This document shows positions 1 through 11,110 of a DNA stretch of 64,000 bases, piece after piece. How positions within the stretch are numbered: position 1 is the first letter of the stretch; each line of letters starts with the position of its first letter. Source of the stretch: Saturnia japonica (taxonomy: Eukaryota; Arthropoda; Insecta; Lepidoptera; Saturniidae). The DNA is taken from positions 15,767,413 through 15,831,412 of the forward strand of contig CM065320.1 in NCBI GenBank assembly GCA_033032175.1, written 5' to 3'. The notes below the pieces were generated by a model. It saw only the letters and a program-made list of their open reading frames with translations, had not been told where the DNA came from and ran no database searches. A program made the translations under genes and the position numbers.

Positions 1-120
1 AAAACTAGGCCATAGCTTTGAAGCGCTTGTCCACAAAACGGGTGGTGTAAAATAGGTTATTTGGCAACACAACTAGCATTAAAAAATCTGTAAAGAGTAA
101 GTGAGATGGAAATACTAAGA

Positions 121-317
121 CGATCTTTGAAGATTTCACTTGGGGCAGTCTGACTCGTAAAATAACTCCACCGCCCAATAACGTCGTGTTGTGTTCCTAT
201 GGTGACTAGAGTTTCAAGAGCTGCTTGGGAAAGGGGGTTAAAAGTCGATAACTCTGATGTTTTAAGCGTCCATAGACTACGGTAACCGTCTACCATCAGA
301 CGGGTCGTACGCTTGTT
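121..317 (+). mobile_element. LINE-I 3' tail fragment
   Basis: This is a 5'-truncated non-LTR retrotransposon tail. It shares its order of motifs with 25590-25790 and 44845-45010: a GGCAGTCTGACT-like start, a 'gtgttcctatggtga' segment, a 'gagctgcttggg' segment, and the terminal 'acggtaaccg...taccatcag...cgtacgcttgtt' signature. That terminal signature is common at 3' ends of lepidopteran LINEs (family knowledge). No intact reading frame is present. Confidence 0.55.
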
Positions 318-404
318 AGTATAATAATTTAAAGTTTAAATTACATAAAAAAAATCGTATATGGAATAGAATTAAATAGTAAAATCTATTCGTTTTATAT
401 ATTA

Positions 405-700
405 AATCTATTCGAGCAACTCTCTACTGTGACGCCGCCAACGCACCCGTTCAACTTATCGTTCTCACATCGTGTACTTGCCTAAAACTTGCCGAACTGA
501 GTGATTTCTATAGTTACTGCTCCACTCCTTCGGGTTCCAGTTTGAAGATATGTAACGTATAGCCATTCTGAATAAATTGGCTATAAAGGGCAAAAGTAGT
601 TTATCAAATCTAACTAGTAGTTCCAGAGATACTTGCATTTAAACAAACAAACTCTTGAACATCTTTATATCTTCTTGAGCTTTATAATCTTCATAAACGT
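405..700 (-). mobile_element. HelC-like Helitron fragment
   Basis: Read on the minus strand, this begins with the degenerate Helitron 5' region (AAGCTCAAGAAG..., 'gtttgtttgttt', 'ctaactagtagttcc' on the plus strand). It continues into a 'cgccgccaacgcacccgt' segment that matches the 3' part of HelC copies such as 35695-36268. The terminal CTAG is eroded. It is non-coding. Confidence 0.5.
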
Positions 701-707
701 TTTACGA

Positions 708-945
708 CTAGCCTTTGCCAGCAGCTTCGCTAGCGCCAAGTTTGAAAAATATGATTCTTATTTGATTTCTTCATACTAATTTTGAAACCCTGTTACACCC
801 CTTTAGAAGTTGAATTTTCAAAAACCCGTTCTCAGAGAATGTCTACATCATAATAACTATCTATGTATCAAATTTGAGCCCAATCGGTTCAGTGGTTTGA
901 ACTCTGTGTTAATAGATCCGTCAATCAGTCAATTACGGTATCCTT
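708..945 (-). mobile_element. HelF Helitron-like element, 3' end preserved
   Basis: The plus strand reads A|CTAG followed by 'cctttgccagcagcttcgct'. This is the complement of the usual lepidopteran Helitron 3' end (a GC-rich hairpin region, then CTAG, with T outside). Internal 'agaagttgaattttcaaaaa' and 'tttgagcccaatcggttcagtgg' segments are typical of a widespread non-autonomous Helitron family (established knowledge). The 5' end is not resolved. Confidence 0.65.
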
Positions 946-954
946 TTACATGTA

Positions 955-1326
955 GTAGCGGTCGACCTAAGGTCTAAATTCGACCAGCGATTTTTTGATC
1001 ATAGACTATTTTCTGTTTGACATTTGCAGTATTCATTAACCTAAAGCTAAACAATGAGTATTAACTACATCACTTGCTGTCACTTTTCGTTGAGTGACAA
1101 TGTCAATATTTTGGGGGTTCTAAGTTCAATGGCACTGGTCGGGTTAGGATTCGCAATATTAATTTATTTAATTTAATATATTAGTGATGTATATTATAGA
1201 TATATTTTCGCTTTCTGCATTCCTTCTCCGTATAAACTTTAACCATGCCAAATCTCACAGTCTTCCGTGCACGCAATACGCTTAAAAAGGGGTACAAAAT
1301 TTTTGCTTCACATATTAATATAATGA
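955..1326 (-). mobile_element. HelA copy 1, complete non-autonomous Helitron
   Basis: This is a 372-bp element with no open frame. On the minus strand it starts with A|TC at 1326 and ends CTAC|T at 955. Just inside the 3' end lies a decayed copy of the GGTCGAA/TTCGACC hairpin that is intact in copy 2. Four other copies are at 10391-10751, 15292-15638, 53716-54074 and the split copy around the mariner. Length, ends and lack of target duplication fit a Helitron. Confidence 0.75.
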
Positions 1327-2734
1327 TTTAGATTAGATTCATAGCTATACTAAGATCCGATAGATGGTGTTGTGATCGAACCAGGACAACGTCTGCTAAG
1401 TCCGACATTATTCGTACAGAGGCTTAGTTATGCACAACTGAAATATAATATGTTCCCGAATTTTATCTCAGAAATCGGTAATAAACAAACAACCAAAGCC
1501 TCTAATGTAAAAACACATCAGAAACCCGACGGTAAATCCGTTGTAAAAACCATAGACACCATTCACAGCGTATCCATTCATTAAAACCAACTTCTCGCAG
1601 ACTGAATTCGTTTCGCCCGACATGTGGTACCTGAACTTTCTTTAAGCGTTTCGTATCATGCATACTTACTTTCGACATACCGTTCATATAACCTTAATCT
1701 TTACAAATAGAGTTCATTATGGTGTAATTTAGGTTTAACGCTAACTTTGCTAACTGGTTAAGTGAGCTTAGTTGCAATACGCGTGCGCGCTAGCGGCTGC
1801 AACTCGCCAAAACCACGCTGTTTCTTGGACATTTTATGTGACAGTCAATAGACATCAGCGGGAGAAGGAGAACGCGCGCGGCTCTCCAAAAAAAATTACG
1901 TATTCCCGAGTAAGCGATATCGCTAAGTGTTTTTAGGTTTTTTATATTTATTGCCAAGTGTATGTGATACGAATGAACAGTGTTTGAAATTCAATAGGTG
2001 AGTTAACGTAAAAAAAAAAAAATTAGAAACATTTTAATTTAAAAAATCTCATTTCATCCTCGACTTGTATGTATCATTCCATTTAATAATAAGATTTAAG
2101 ATTTAGATATTTTCGGAAGAATTTTTGCATTTCATTTCTTATTACCAGTTTTTAAAATAATATTTACATTTATTTTCTTAATTGAGTAATGTTGGACACA
2201 TCGAAGTGGTTTTAGCACAATGATATTATTATTAAAAATGTAATTAATAATCAAAATAGGAAAAATTGCCAATTTGCCGTTTTTCTTGACAACGAAGATA
2301 TTACAGAATCGAAATTTCTTTTAACTTTCATGAGTGCCTTCCCAGGGTCCAAATTAAAGTGACCGCAGTTGAGCTATGAACACTCTTAAAGGAAATTGTG
2401 TTTTCTGATGGCCCATTAATATGAATATTTCTAATGACCTAAAATAGATGAATATATTATTTATACAGATAGCATGATCGTAGAATATTAGGGAGATTTG
2501 TTTGATACAAATCAAAATCAAAATACATGAGATACATTATCAAAAAGTACTAAAAATGATTCATTTTGACAAGACTTGTTTCTGAATCAGCGAACATTTT
2601 GTAAAATGTCTGCAAACCCAAGAGGATTGAAGTTTAAATATTTCTTGTGACATGCTCTCCACATAAAATCCTTTTACGACTAAAATATATTATCGTTATA
2701 AAAGTTATTTTATATTTACTGGTTTTAGCGTTTG
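1327..2734. other. No gene seen; AT-rich DNA with a GC-richer patch
   Basis: No recognisable coding or repeat content. A GC-richer patch lies at about 1765-1900, next to a 12-bp palindrome AGCGATATCGCT at 1913-1924. Confidence 0.5.
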
Positions 2735-2953
2735 CCCAAATTTAATCTGATGTTAAGTTAAACTTAGTTTGAGACTAGCTTTCAAGTGTATTTGCCGGAA
2801 CACACATTGGTGACAGATTTTCAAACTGAGTGTGATAGCTAGCCAGATGGCTATTAGCAAAAACACTACCACCATGTTTTCCCTCACCGAAAACTCAGGC
2901 ACATTATGATTATAAGGATCCGAACTCAAGTCCATCGACTAAGTTATCATTAC
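2735..2953 (-). mobile_element. S2 tRNA-derived SINE copy 1
   Basis: On the minus strand, a degraded tRNA-like head ('aacttagtcgatggac', then a B-box-like GAGTTCGGATCC) is followed by the S2 body: 'tttcggtgaggg', 'ggctagcta', 'gaaaatctgtc', and the tail 'catcagattaaat'. The same order occurs at 7684-7900, 13037-13333 and 56512-56705. Confidence 0.7.
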
Positions 2954-3220
2954 TTCTAAATAAAAGTTGTATATTGATAATAGTATGATATTAATAAAAC
3001 ATCAAAGCGTTACCCGAGCCACATAATGTCGAGGTCTACGTCTTATTACTTACGCCTGTATGCTCAACACAATTAGTGTGGCGTAACAGGTCGACATTAT
3101 AATACAAAGGCGTAAAGTTATTAAAGCTAAGTTTATTCGTTCCTTATTTGAACATATTATTTTTGCTAGGTAATAGGACACAGATATTGTTATATTGGTT
3201 CTGTTTTGGTTTGCCGGTTA

Positions 3221-3295
3221 CTGATCTTTCGGTGGTCATCACTGTTTTTAGATTGTACTTTGCTTACCATCAAGTAAAGTGACGTCATTTGCCGT
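3221..3295 (+). mobile_element. LINE-J 3' terminal fragment
   Basis: Short tail matching the ends of LINE-J copies: 'gatctttcggtggtcatc', 'gattgtactttgcttacc', then 'atcaagtaaagtgacg'. No coding part remains. Confidence 0.5.
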
Positions 3296-3930
3296 ACTAG
3301 TACAAAAAATATATTTATTTATGTGATAATTTCTCTGATACACGAAACTTTCGTAGAACTGTCAGATAAAAAAAAAAATTACGATCAATATTTTCCGGGA
3401 TAGTAACGAACACCATTTTGTAAGGTTAATGTTTGAAAATGTATGATTGTTTTTTTTTATCTTTATTTTTTTGTTGTTCTCATGGATTTCATATAATAAG
3501 TGTACTCCATAAATTATTTTTATCATATTAATTAAGATTTTATCTTTATTTTCTCCCAAGTTATTTTATTAACTTATAATAGTATTTTGTCTTGTTCTCG
3601 TTGTTAGTTCGTATTATGTGCTATTATAATTAAATTTTACTTTTTATTGATTAATATATTTTAATTTTCCATGTAGTTTCCAAAAGCTGTGTACTCCAAT
3701 TAGTTAATATACGCATCGGGTACATTACTTATCTAAGATTCTAATAATACTGTTTAATCTTTTTTGTGTGTTTTTTTAGAGTAACTATTTTTTTAATAAT
3801 AATAATATATTGTACTGCATACAGTAGAGAAAATATAGAATGTAGTTAATAATTACTATTAATATACGGTTGGGCGATCTCAATCACTGCAGTTATTCCT
3901 TCTACGTAAATGCTTTTATAACAGAATAAC
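3296..3930. other. No gene seen; low-complexity AT-rich DNA
   Basis: Long A- and T-runs (for example 3367-3379 and 3450-3475). Nothing else is recognised. Confidence 0.6.
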
Positions 3931-4240
3931 ACGCACTGGGCTTTGGAGTCACAGTTTTACAGTAGGCTCCGTCTCGGCACGAACTAAAAAGTTTTCTACG
4001 GCTTATCTTGTCCTATCGTGAAGCTGTGGAACCTTCTCCCGGGCCGTGTTCTCTCGTTCTTACGACATCTAGTACTTGAAGCGTAATGTGAAAAGATATT
4101 TATGCGGGCCGGACTGAGAGCGGCGACCGCTGATGGATTTAGCTCTCTCAGTGGTCGCCGTTGAGTTTGGATTGGGCTGTGGTTACCATCAAGGGAATCA
4201 CCGTAAAAGTACCGAGCTATTATTAATTTTTTTTTACAAA
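3931..4240 (+). pseudogene. LINE-J: C-terminal end of non-LTR retrotransposon ORF plus 3' tail
   Basis: This is a 5'-truncated LINE. The segment 'ggagtcacagttttac...ctcggcacgaactaaaaag' and then 'gtgaagctgtggaaccttctcccgg' encodes the family's C-terminal pattern: HSFT..S.RTKKF, then V(K)LWN.LP. Here it is broken by frameshifts. The tail 'gtggtcgccgttgagtttgg...accatcaag' follows. Copies with the same order lie at 8271, 18181, 42400 and 50330. The reverse transcriptase and endonuclease parts are absent. Confidence 0.65.
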
Positions 4241-4440
4241 GAAATGTATACAAAATAGTCCTCCTATCTAATACTTTTATCAGTAATCTATATGAATAAA
4301 TCTGTAGTTCTGTCTGTATAAGTAATTTTTTTTCTGAATTTCCCCGAGGGATATAAAGGACTTTGGTATATCGCATTCCTGGATTATTCGGACTTTATCC
4401 AGTAAAGATCATAGTGATAAACCATAACTCTTTTTACTCC

Positions 4441-4555
4441 TGTGTCCAGTTGCCAACAGGCTTACAGATCGGTGACAGCAATGACCACCGATAAATTGCA
4501 GATCTTTCGATGGTAGCCGTTGTTTCTCGAGTGTACTGCGTTTTCCATCAGGCAT
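4441..4555 (+). mobile_element. Diverged LINE-J tail
   Basis: 'gatctttcgatggtagccgttg...gtgtactgcgttttccatcagg' resembles the 3' tail of LINE-J. The preceding 60 bp are too diverged to place. Confidence 0.35.
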
Positions 4556-4902
4556 AGTACTAATATAAAATAAGTGATATCCATATACAAGTAACAACTA
4601 ACTTTCATTAAATAAATGAACGAAATAAGTAAAATTACGTAAACCTAAATTGCTCGAACACTGAAATACTCAAGAGATTTAAATCTACATTCCAGTTTAA
4701 TCTGAAATTCGACCTATCTCTTTAGAAATTTAAGTGTTCCTAGGCCGATCTTGAATACTCATGTTCTGGCTAATAAATGTTACGGAGACTTCGATTGGTA
4801 AATTGTTTTGTTCGTGACTTCACTTGAGTTATAAATTTATTACTAACAAATATATAAACATACATAAACCTAATGACAATAATATATATCTTTTATTTCA
4901 TA

Positions 4903-5420
4903 CCAGCTGACGCGCGCAACTTTTTCTGCGTCACATAAGAGGAGAGAGAGAGAGAGTGTCAAAGGCACCTACAATATAATTAAAGGCGCTGCCCGCCTGC
5001 CACATCATTCCGCTAAAATGCACGCGCGGTACTTGATTATTATTTTGCTGCGGAGTTATATTAAAACTGTGATATGTCCTAAGACATTCATTAAAATCAA
5101 TTGATGTAAATGGCAATTTTGTCCAAAATTAAATACTCGTGATAAATAACGTACTTATTTCGATAAGGATTAATATCATGTTTATAAAAATACAATCGCA
5201 AATAATGCATTATTTTAGAACGAATTTTGTTATCGTAAAAAAGATTATATTGAGTCATCCATAAAAAATAGATATATGCTATCCCGGACTTTTTTTTGGG
5301 ATTTATTAAGGAAAATAATTCCGTCATACATCATTATTACGTAACTTTAATCATTTACGCAGCTCACAAAATGGAAACTTTCAAAAGGAATAAATTTTTC
5401 GCGTTTTTGCAACATTTTTC
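4903..5420 (-). mobile_element. HelB copy, 5'-truncated Helitron
   Basis: The plus strand reads A|CCAG, then 'ctgacgcgcgcaactttttctg', an internal (GA)n tract (4940-4957) and a body that aligns throughout with 22987-23683. On the minus strand the 3' end is therefore CTGG|T, within the Helitron CTRR rule. Similarity stops near 5420, before the 5' end. No open frame. Confidence 0.75.
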
Positions 5421-5666
5421 AATCAAGGCAAAGTTACTGCACTGTCTTTGATGTTAAGAACTGTACAATTTAAAATACCGATGAACACCGTCATACCGAC
5501 CTGCAAGCCTTTCAACAGCGGGATACATACTGGCTGATCCCAAAATGCGACAAATCAAATGTTATAACATCACTATCGGATGCACCTAAAGTATCGTGAT
5601 TTGAACCAGTAGCATATTTTTATTTCTAAGTTTTTTGAGGTAATGTTTATAAAATAATATAAACAT

Positions 5667-5916
5667 ACCATCACGCCCCTATCCCCAAAGGGTTAGGCAG
5701 AGGTGTACTTAATACACCCGTAGTTTGCCGTGTATGTTTTTTAGGTCTCTTTAATAGGGGGCAAGCCTTTTGCCATTAATCAGGCACAAAGCCAAACTCC
5801 GAGCTGCTACTGAGAATTTCATAGAAAAAACCCATTAACACTTTGCTCGACCTGGGATTCGAAACTAGGACCTCTATTATAGCAGTCGTGCTTACGACCA
5901 TTAATCTACTAGGGTC
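5667..5916 (-). mobile_element. S1 tRNA-derived SINE copy 1
   Basis: The minus strand carries a tRNA-like head with a B box ('gtttcgaatccc'), then 'ggtcgagcaaagtg', 'agctcggagtttggc', 'attaatggcaaaagg' and a tail 'acacctctgcctaaccc...gatggtatgt'. It is collinear with 37700-37960 and 39628-39886. The A-box region is eroded. It would have been transcribed by RNA polymerase III and mobilised by a partner LINE (family knowledge). Confidence 0.75.
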
Positions 5917-6008
5917 AACAACAAATACTCTGTAAAGTGGTAGCTATAAACATTAAGCAAGTTATCTTAGAGCATGTAAATTGACAAGACAATTTTAACA
6001 ACAAAGAA

Positions 6009-6220
6009 ACCAACTTTATTGATTTTTGATTTTGAAGAATTCCCTTGTGTATCTTCGAAGTTGAAGGTCCAATGCCAATGAAATTAAAATAAACCATCCT
6101 TGAGGTATCCCCTATTCAAAAAAAAAAAAAAAAATCATCCAAATCGGTTCATAAACAAAGAAGAAATTGCTGAACATCCATAAAAAAAATACATTCGAAT
6201 AGTCTTTTGTTGAAGCCGAT
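6009..6220 (-). repeat. G repeat copy 1
   Basis: Minus strand: a 'cggcttcaacaaaaga' start, 'aatttcttctttgtttatg', 'aaccgatttggatga', 'ggaccttcaacttcgaag', 'atacacaagggaattcttc', and an end 'aatcaataaagttgg'. The same order occurs at 12602, 14215, 19004, 38313 and 62985. The edge motif resembles the ACCGACTTC edges of a widespread insect repeat; its transposition class is not clear from sequence. Confidence 0.65.
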
Positions 6221-6700
6221 AAAAAATTAGATAACAGTACCATATATCCGTAAGTTTTTGTCTGGAGCAATTATAATAGTGATTGCTAGCTGAAAATGAT
6301 AATTCTAACAAGACGGAAATCATAAACATTAATGTGTTTTTTTATAGATATCTATTTAAATATGATATAAGTTTAAATATATTTTAAACAAACGTTAAAA
6401 AACGGCCGCGAGGTGACCTGGGAGTGTGTCAGCTATTATAAATTAAACGGATAATATTATGTACTATGTAGTATTGTACAATTATATTACTGTATCTATA
6501 TATTTATTTACTATTTAGTTTTTTTTTTTCCAGAAATGTGTTTTATACTATGGTATGTTAGATTATTTGATTGATTTTGTATTTCAATATAGTTTATGTT
6601 AAATGTTAACTTACTAACTGTCTGATTCATATTTAAATACAGCGCAAATAACTGGCGCTAAAACCGTCTAAATTTGCATGCGGGTTCCATTTATATCGAT

Positions 6701-7145
6701 TTTTTTTGGAAATTTAACATCTAAGGGGATGAAAGTTTATATGAAAATCCGTCAATTTGGAAAATTCCTGATAGTTGAAATTTTGCAATTTAGTTAGAAC
6801 GGGACATTACAACATTTAATGAGCCATAACTAGGACGTGAGTGAGGCCGCGCGAAAAAGCGCTAGTATCCTATATTTTAAATAAACTCGTATTGGTTTGA
6901 TACAAAAAGAACAAGTGTACCTTTTTTTTGGAAATTCAACCATTTTAAGGGTATGAAAGTTTATATGAAATATGTCATTTTTGAAAAAATGTTCATGATG
7001 GTTGGAATTTTGATATTTAGTTACAATGGAACATTACAACATATAATGAGCTATAACTAGGACGTGAGCGAAGCCGCGGGAAAAGCACTAGTATCCTATA
7101 TTTTAAATAAACTCGTGTTGATTTTATACAAAAAGAAAAGTGTAT
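6701..7145 (+). repeat. Tandem pair of about 224-bp Helitron-like units
   Basis: Two collinear units, about 6701-6922 and 6923-7145. Each has 'ggaaattyaac', 'gaaagtttatatgaaa', 'cattacaaca', 'ataactaggacgtgag', a GC-rich 'gccgcgc/gccgcgg' run and then (G/A)CTAGTATCCTATATTTTAA. The unit offset is 222-226 bp. CTAG|T at the end of each GC-rich run looks like a Helitron 3' end, so this is probably a head-to-tail dimer. Confidence 0.6.
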
Positions 7146-7683
7146 TTATATTTCCTAAGTTATATGATTCACTATATATAATAAGGCCTTTAAAATATAT
7201 GTCTATAACGAAATTCGGAAAATAAATACATTTACAGAGAGAACTTTTAGAATTGCTAATATAGATTTACATAAAACTGAAGAAATTTGCAAATTCACGG
7301 ACATCAAATTTGATTAAAAAGAGTGAATGCACAAGATTCTTTAAGTATTAGCGTAGATCCCTTAAAAGCCAGAAGAAATCTATTTACAACGTCGATTCCT
7401 TTCATCGGCTATTAGAAAGCACACAGACAAACAGACGCGCGTGTCTCGCCTACCGCATTAGGGATTTGACCACTCTCCTATAGTAAAACCCAGCTTCCCC
7501 ACTAACAGCTTTTTAAACCTACTTCTAAATTACGTTTTTAGATTTCTTTACTTTTTCTTAAAGTAACGCTTATTTATTTTCAAATACGTTGAAATCTTTT
7601 GTTATCAATACTTAAGTAAACTACGATGTTTTTGTTATCGTCGCAATAATCTAAAATGTATTTTTTGTAGATTTATATCGTTC
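7146..7683. other. No gene seen
   Basis: AT-rich sequence with no motif that I can assign. Confidence 0.5.
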
Positions 7684-7900
7684 GTCTGCAATCTCACCTG
7701 ATGTTAAGCGGCAATTTAACACGATAATACTTGAGAAGGATTGCCAATTGAGTTGCGAAAGATTTTCAACTAGATTAAAAAAAAAAATACCTTATTGCCG
7801 TTCTTTGGTTTCTTCAAGAGTTTTCCTTCACAGTAACTCAGGCCTATTAAAAATTCGAACCTAAGTCGATCGACGTGGTGTCTGAACGTAGCCAATTATA
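7684..7900 (-). mobile_element. S2 SINE copy 2
   Basis: Diverged copy. The minus strand has a head-like 'ttggctacgttcagac...cgacttaggttcgaat', then 'actgtgaagg', 'gttgaaaatctttc', and a tail 'cttaacatcaggtgagatt'. Confidence 0.6.
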
Positions 7901-8034
7901 CAGTACCTACAGGACAGCGCGTCTATTATAGCTTAGAAGACGTTGGACATATTACGTCAAGAGAAATCAATTGACATATCTGACGCTGTGTTTCATTTAG
8001 CAGTAGTATCTAAAATCACAAAAAAATATTGATA

Positions 8035-8160
8035 AGTCTGACCGAGTTTCTTGTTGGCCTTCCTTGATGATTGGAAATTTTCCGCACCGGTAGTAGTTTT
8101 TTTCATGATAACTTATTGGTGCTTAAATCGAATAAAATATTTTTGACTTTATCTGGCACA
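8035..8160 (+). mobile_element. LINE-L 3' tail
   Basis: Order 'gtttcttgttggcc', 'ccgcaccggtagtag', 'taacttattggtgctt', 'aataaaatatttttgactt'. It matches the 3' UTR ends at 19738, 21830 and, inverted, 8655 and 45460. The terminal AATAAA-containing segment is the typical LINE end. Confidence 0.6.
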
Positions 8161-8270
8161 CTAGAAGTTTACGAGTCTATGAGAGCAAAAAGTGACTTGT
8201 GGATATTCATTCATCCATTCATATACGACATTTGAATTGAATGATAACTTTATTAATATTGGAACATTAT

Positions 8271-8525
8271 AGAACCATGAGCGCTGGAATTTGGAGTCAC
8301 AGTTTTACGATATCCTCTATCTCGGCACGAACTAAAAAGTTCCTTATGTTTTATATTTGTCGTACCGTGAAACTGTGGAACCATCTACCAGCCAGTGTGT
8401 CCTCAAACGTAACACGAAGAGATGTTTATGCCAGCGGGCATGACGGCGGCGATCGCCGTTAGATTTAGATTTCTCGGTTGTCGCCGTTCTGTTTGGATTT
8501 TACTGTGTTTCCCATCATGAATTCA
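8271..8525 (+). pseudogene. LINE-J C-terminal ORF remnant plus tail
   Basis: Collinear with 3931-4240. In frame pieces it encodes HSFT.SSISARTKKF and then RTVKLWNHLPASV, the C-terminal signature of the family. A 'cgatcgccgtt...tgtcgccgttctgtttgg' tail follows, with 'cccatcatgaa' near the end. 5'-truncated and without catalytic domains. Confidence 0.7.
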
Positions 8526-8639
8526 ATAAAACCAAATAACAGAAATATTTAACACATCAAGAGACTTATAAAATTACCACTTATTTTGTATATTACTAGT
8601 TAGTTTATTTTATTTATCCCTAGTCTGGAGTCAGTTTGC

Positions 8640-8775
8640 AATTTTTCTTTCACAATCAAAAAAATATTTAATTAAATTTATGCCTCAAGAAGGCAATTAT
8701 GAACGTCAAAACACTACCACCGGTTCAAAAAACATCTTAGTCATCGAGGAAAACCGGTAAGAAACTCTATCGCGT
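8640..8775 (-). mobile_element. LINE-L 3' tail, inverted
   Basis: Minus strand: 'gagtttcttaccgg', 'gaaccggtggtagtgtttt', 'gacgttcataattgcc', 'ttgattgtgaaag'. It is inverted relative to the copy at 8035-8160, about 0.5 kb away. Confidence 0.6.
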
Positions 8776-8961
8776 TTATATTTTTTTCCAGCTTTACAAA
8801 TAATAGTTATAGTTTATAATAATCACATTAATAACTCGGCTACCGGGACGGCATATGTGCAAATTTTGTGTACGTTTTTGTGACGTCGGATTCCAAAGGG
8901 TTTAAGGGTTAATGCCAAATTTAATGAACTAAACAATAATATATATTAATATTAATAATAA

Positions 8962-9587
8962 TCTGTACTAATATTATAAAGCTGAAGAGTTTGTTTGTTT
9001 GGTTAAACATGCTAATCTCAGGAACTACTGGTTTGAATGGAAAAAAATGTCTGAGTGTTGGATAGCCCATATATCGGGAAGGCTATAGGTTATATAATAA
9101 CACGGTACGATCAATAGAAGCGGAGCATCAATGTAAAATGTTGGAAAAACGGGCAAATTTTATTTATTTTGAGAGCTTTCATTGCGTTCGCTGCGTAAAT
9201 GGTTAAAGTTACGTAACAATTGCATGTGATAAAATTATTTTTCTTAAAAAGTTCTAAAAAAAGTCAGCAATAGAATATAGCTATCTTTTAAGCTTTACTC
9301 AATATAACCTTTTTTATGGTAATAAAATTTGTTCTAAAATAACGAATTATTTGCGAAGGTGTTTTTATATAAGTTGTATTAACCCTTATCGATATAAATA
9401 CGTTATTCATCACAAGTATTTAATTTTAAACGAAATTACCTATTACAGTAATGGTTTTAAATCAATATCTTAGGAGATGTCACTTTTAAAATAACTCGTC
9501 AGCAAAATAATGATCTGCAAGTACTGCGAGCGCATTTTTATTATGCAGAATAATGTGGTACAATAACTACGACCCACTTTTCTAGCC

Positions 9588-9623
<36 letters not shown>

Positions 9624-9654
9624 TGATGCAGACGAAGTTGCGCGAGTCAGCTAT
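8962..9654 (+). mobile_element. HelB copy, near-complete non-autonomous Helitron (about 693 bp)
   Basis: It starts A|TC at 8962 with 'ctgtactaatattataaagc' and 'gaagagtttgtttgtttgg', the classic lepidopteran Helitron 5' region. It ends 'ttgcgcgagtcagctat' at 9654, where CTAG has decayed to CTAT. The body aligns in reverse with 22987-23683 (697 bp). There is no Rep/helicase frame, so it must have depended on enzymes supplied in trans. Confidence 0.8.
9590..9620 (+). repeat. (TC)n microsatellite inside HelB
   Basis: About 14 TC units. The corresponding places in the other HelB copies hold (GA)n on the opposite strand (4940-4957; 23025-23050), so the tract belongs to the element. Confidence 0.9.
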
Positions 9655-10211
9655 ATAGTAATATATAAAAGTACATCGAATAAAAATAATCTACGCATAA
9701 AAAAATAATAGATGAAAGTTTATGTAAAATAAAATCTAAAGAAATAATAATACAGTGTATCTCTACAGCCATGAGAGTGAATATACCGCAAGTCGGGTAC
9801 ATGCGGTATCTTTGTGCGGTCCGAACGGCCCGAGGCCACGTGTCGTGAGATAATGGAAACTGCGTGGAACGGGGCCGAAGATAACAAAAGCCACATTATA
9901 CTAATAATGGGTAGAGATATTATACGGTTTACATAAAGGAAATCGATTGTTCATCTTTTATATTGCATTCAATGTTTTCGTCTTCCCTTTGATGCTGTTA
10001 TTTCTTACCTCGAGTTATTGAAGTGAAACTCCCTAAGGCGCGACTTGAGAGTTACTCAGATATTTTTTCAAACGAAAATAATGTTCAGTTAAATCTAAAG
10101 TCAAAATTTATGTCTATTTATTGCACTGAAATATCTAGTGTGGCTGGTCAGACCGACTGTTTGCGTGGCGACGCTTCGCCCCGTTATGCGTCGCTACGCT
10201 ATATGATAATA
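9655..10211. other. No gene seen; GC-richer patch 9770-9895
   Basis: 9770-9895 is clearly GC-richer than its surroundings ('gtgcggtccgaacggcccg', 'ggccacgtgtcgtgag') and does not resemble any repeat in the window. It is a possible conserved non-coding segment, but unproven. Confidence 0.4.
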
Positions 10212-10385
10212 CAAGCTGTGCCCCACGGTTTCACCCGTGTTAACTTTATCCGTCAAACATCTCACCGCCAATGCACCCGTGTAGCCTATAATAATTGTTC
10301 TTCCGGAAAATACATATTATTTTAAAATTTCATTATCCAAAACGTTCGAAAACGTTGTGTCCAAATAAAATGCTGTAAATAATAA
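10212..10385 (-). mobile_element. HelC copy, truncated
   Basis: The plus strand reads 'aagctgtgccccacggtttc', 'acccgtgttaactttatccg', then 'accgccaatgcacccgtg'. This matches the 3' half of HelC at 35695-36268 and 55835-56494. The terminal CTAG has become CTTG on the minus strand. It stops where HelA copy 2 begins. Confidence 0.7.
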
Positions 10386-10390
10386 TAATA

Positions 10391-10751
10391 TCATATCGTC
10401 ATCGCCTTTTTCACCACCTTATGGGTACCTTTTTAAGCGTATTGCTTGCACGAAAGACTGTGAGATTTAGTATGGTTAAAGTTTATATGGAGAAGGAGTG
10501 CAGAAAGTTAAAATTTATGTATAATATTTGTTACTAATATATTAAATTAAATTAATTAATACTGCGAATCCTAAACAGGCCAGTGCCATTGAACTTAGGC
10601 CTCCCAAAATATTGACATTGTCACTCAACGAAAAGTGACAGCAAGTGATGTAGATAATACTCATTGTTTACGAATACTGTAAATGTCAAACAGAATATAG
10701 TCTATGATCAAAAAGTCACTGGTCGAATTTCGACCTTAGGGTGCTTGCTAG
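10391..10751 (+). mobile_element. HelA copy 2, complete non-autonomous Helitron
   Basis: 361 bp, A|TC at 10391 to CTAG|T at 10748-10751. A perfect short hairpin (GGTCGAA, T, TTCGACC) lies 13-27 bp before the CTAG, as expected for a Helitron 3' end. No open frame. It abuts the truncated HelC. Confidence 0.8.
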
Positions 10752-10969
10752 TCCTTATAAATAGGTATATAAGATTATTTTATTAGCAAATAGAATATAT
10801 TTAACTTACTGGGCCGGCAGATGTTATTATGCCTTCTCTGGTAGTTAATGGCAATACAGCGCCACCTATTGGATTCTTATATAGCAATGAACCTTCTTTT
10901 ATATAAAAAAAAAACATATACTATATGAATATGAGCTCAACTGATCAAGTCGTTCAGAGCAAGTTTTTG

Positions 10970-11110
10970 GCGGGATCCTGAACTGACATGTTGTGGTTTT
11001 TATTTTTAATTCAATTACTTAGGTTGTTGACCCTATATTATGTAATATTGGTGGCCTTTTGCGTTATATAGTTTGGTTTTTGTGCATAAGTGAAGTGGAT
11101 TATAACTATA
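10970..11110 (+). repeat. Two-copy repeat M, copy 1
   Basis: 'ttttggcgggatcctgaa', '...ttatgtaatattggtggc', 'cttttgcgttatatagtt', 'gcataagtgaagtggat' matches 17255-17350 in order. Identity is unknown. An AAG-rich simple tract ends the next segment at 11265-11290. Confidence 0.5.
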
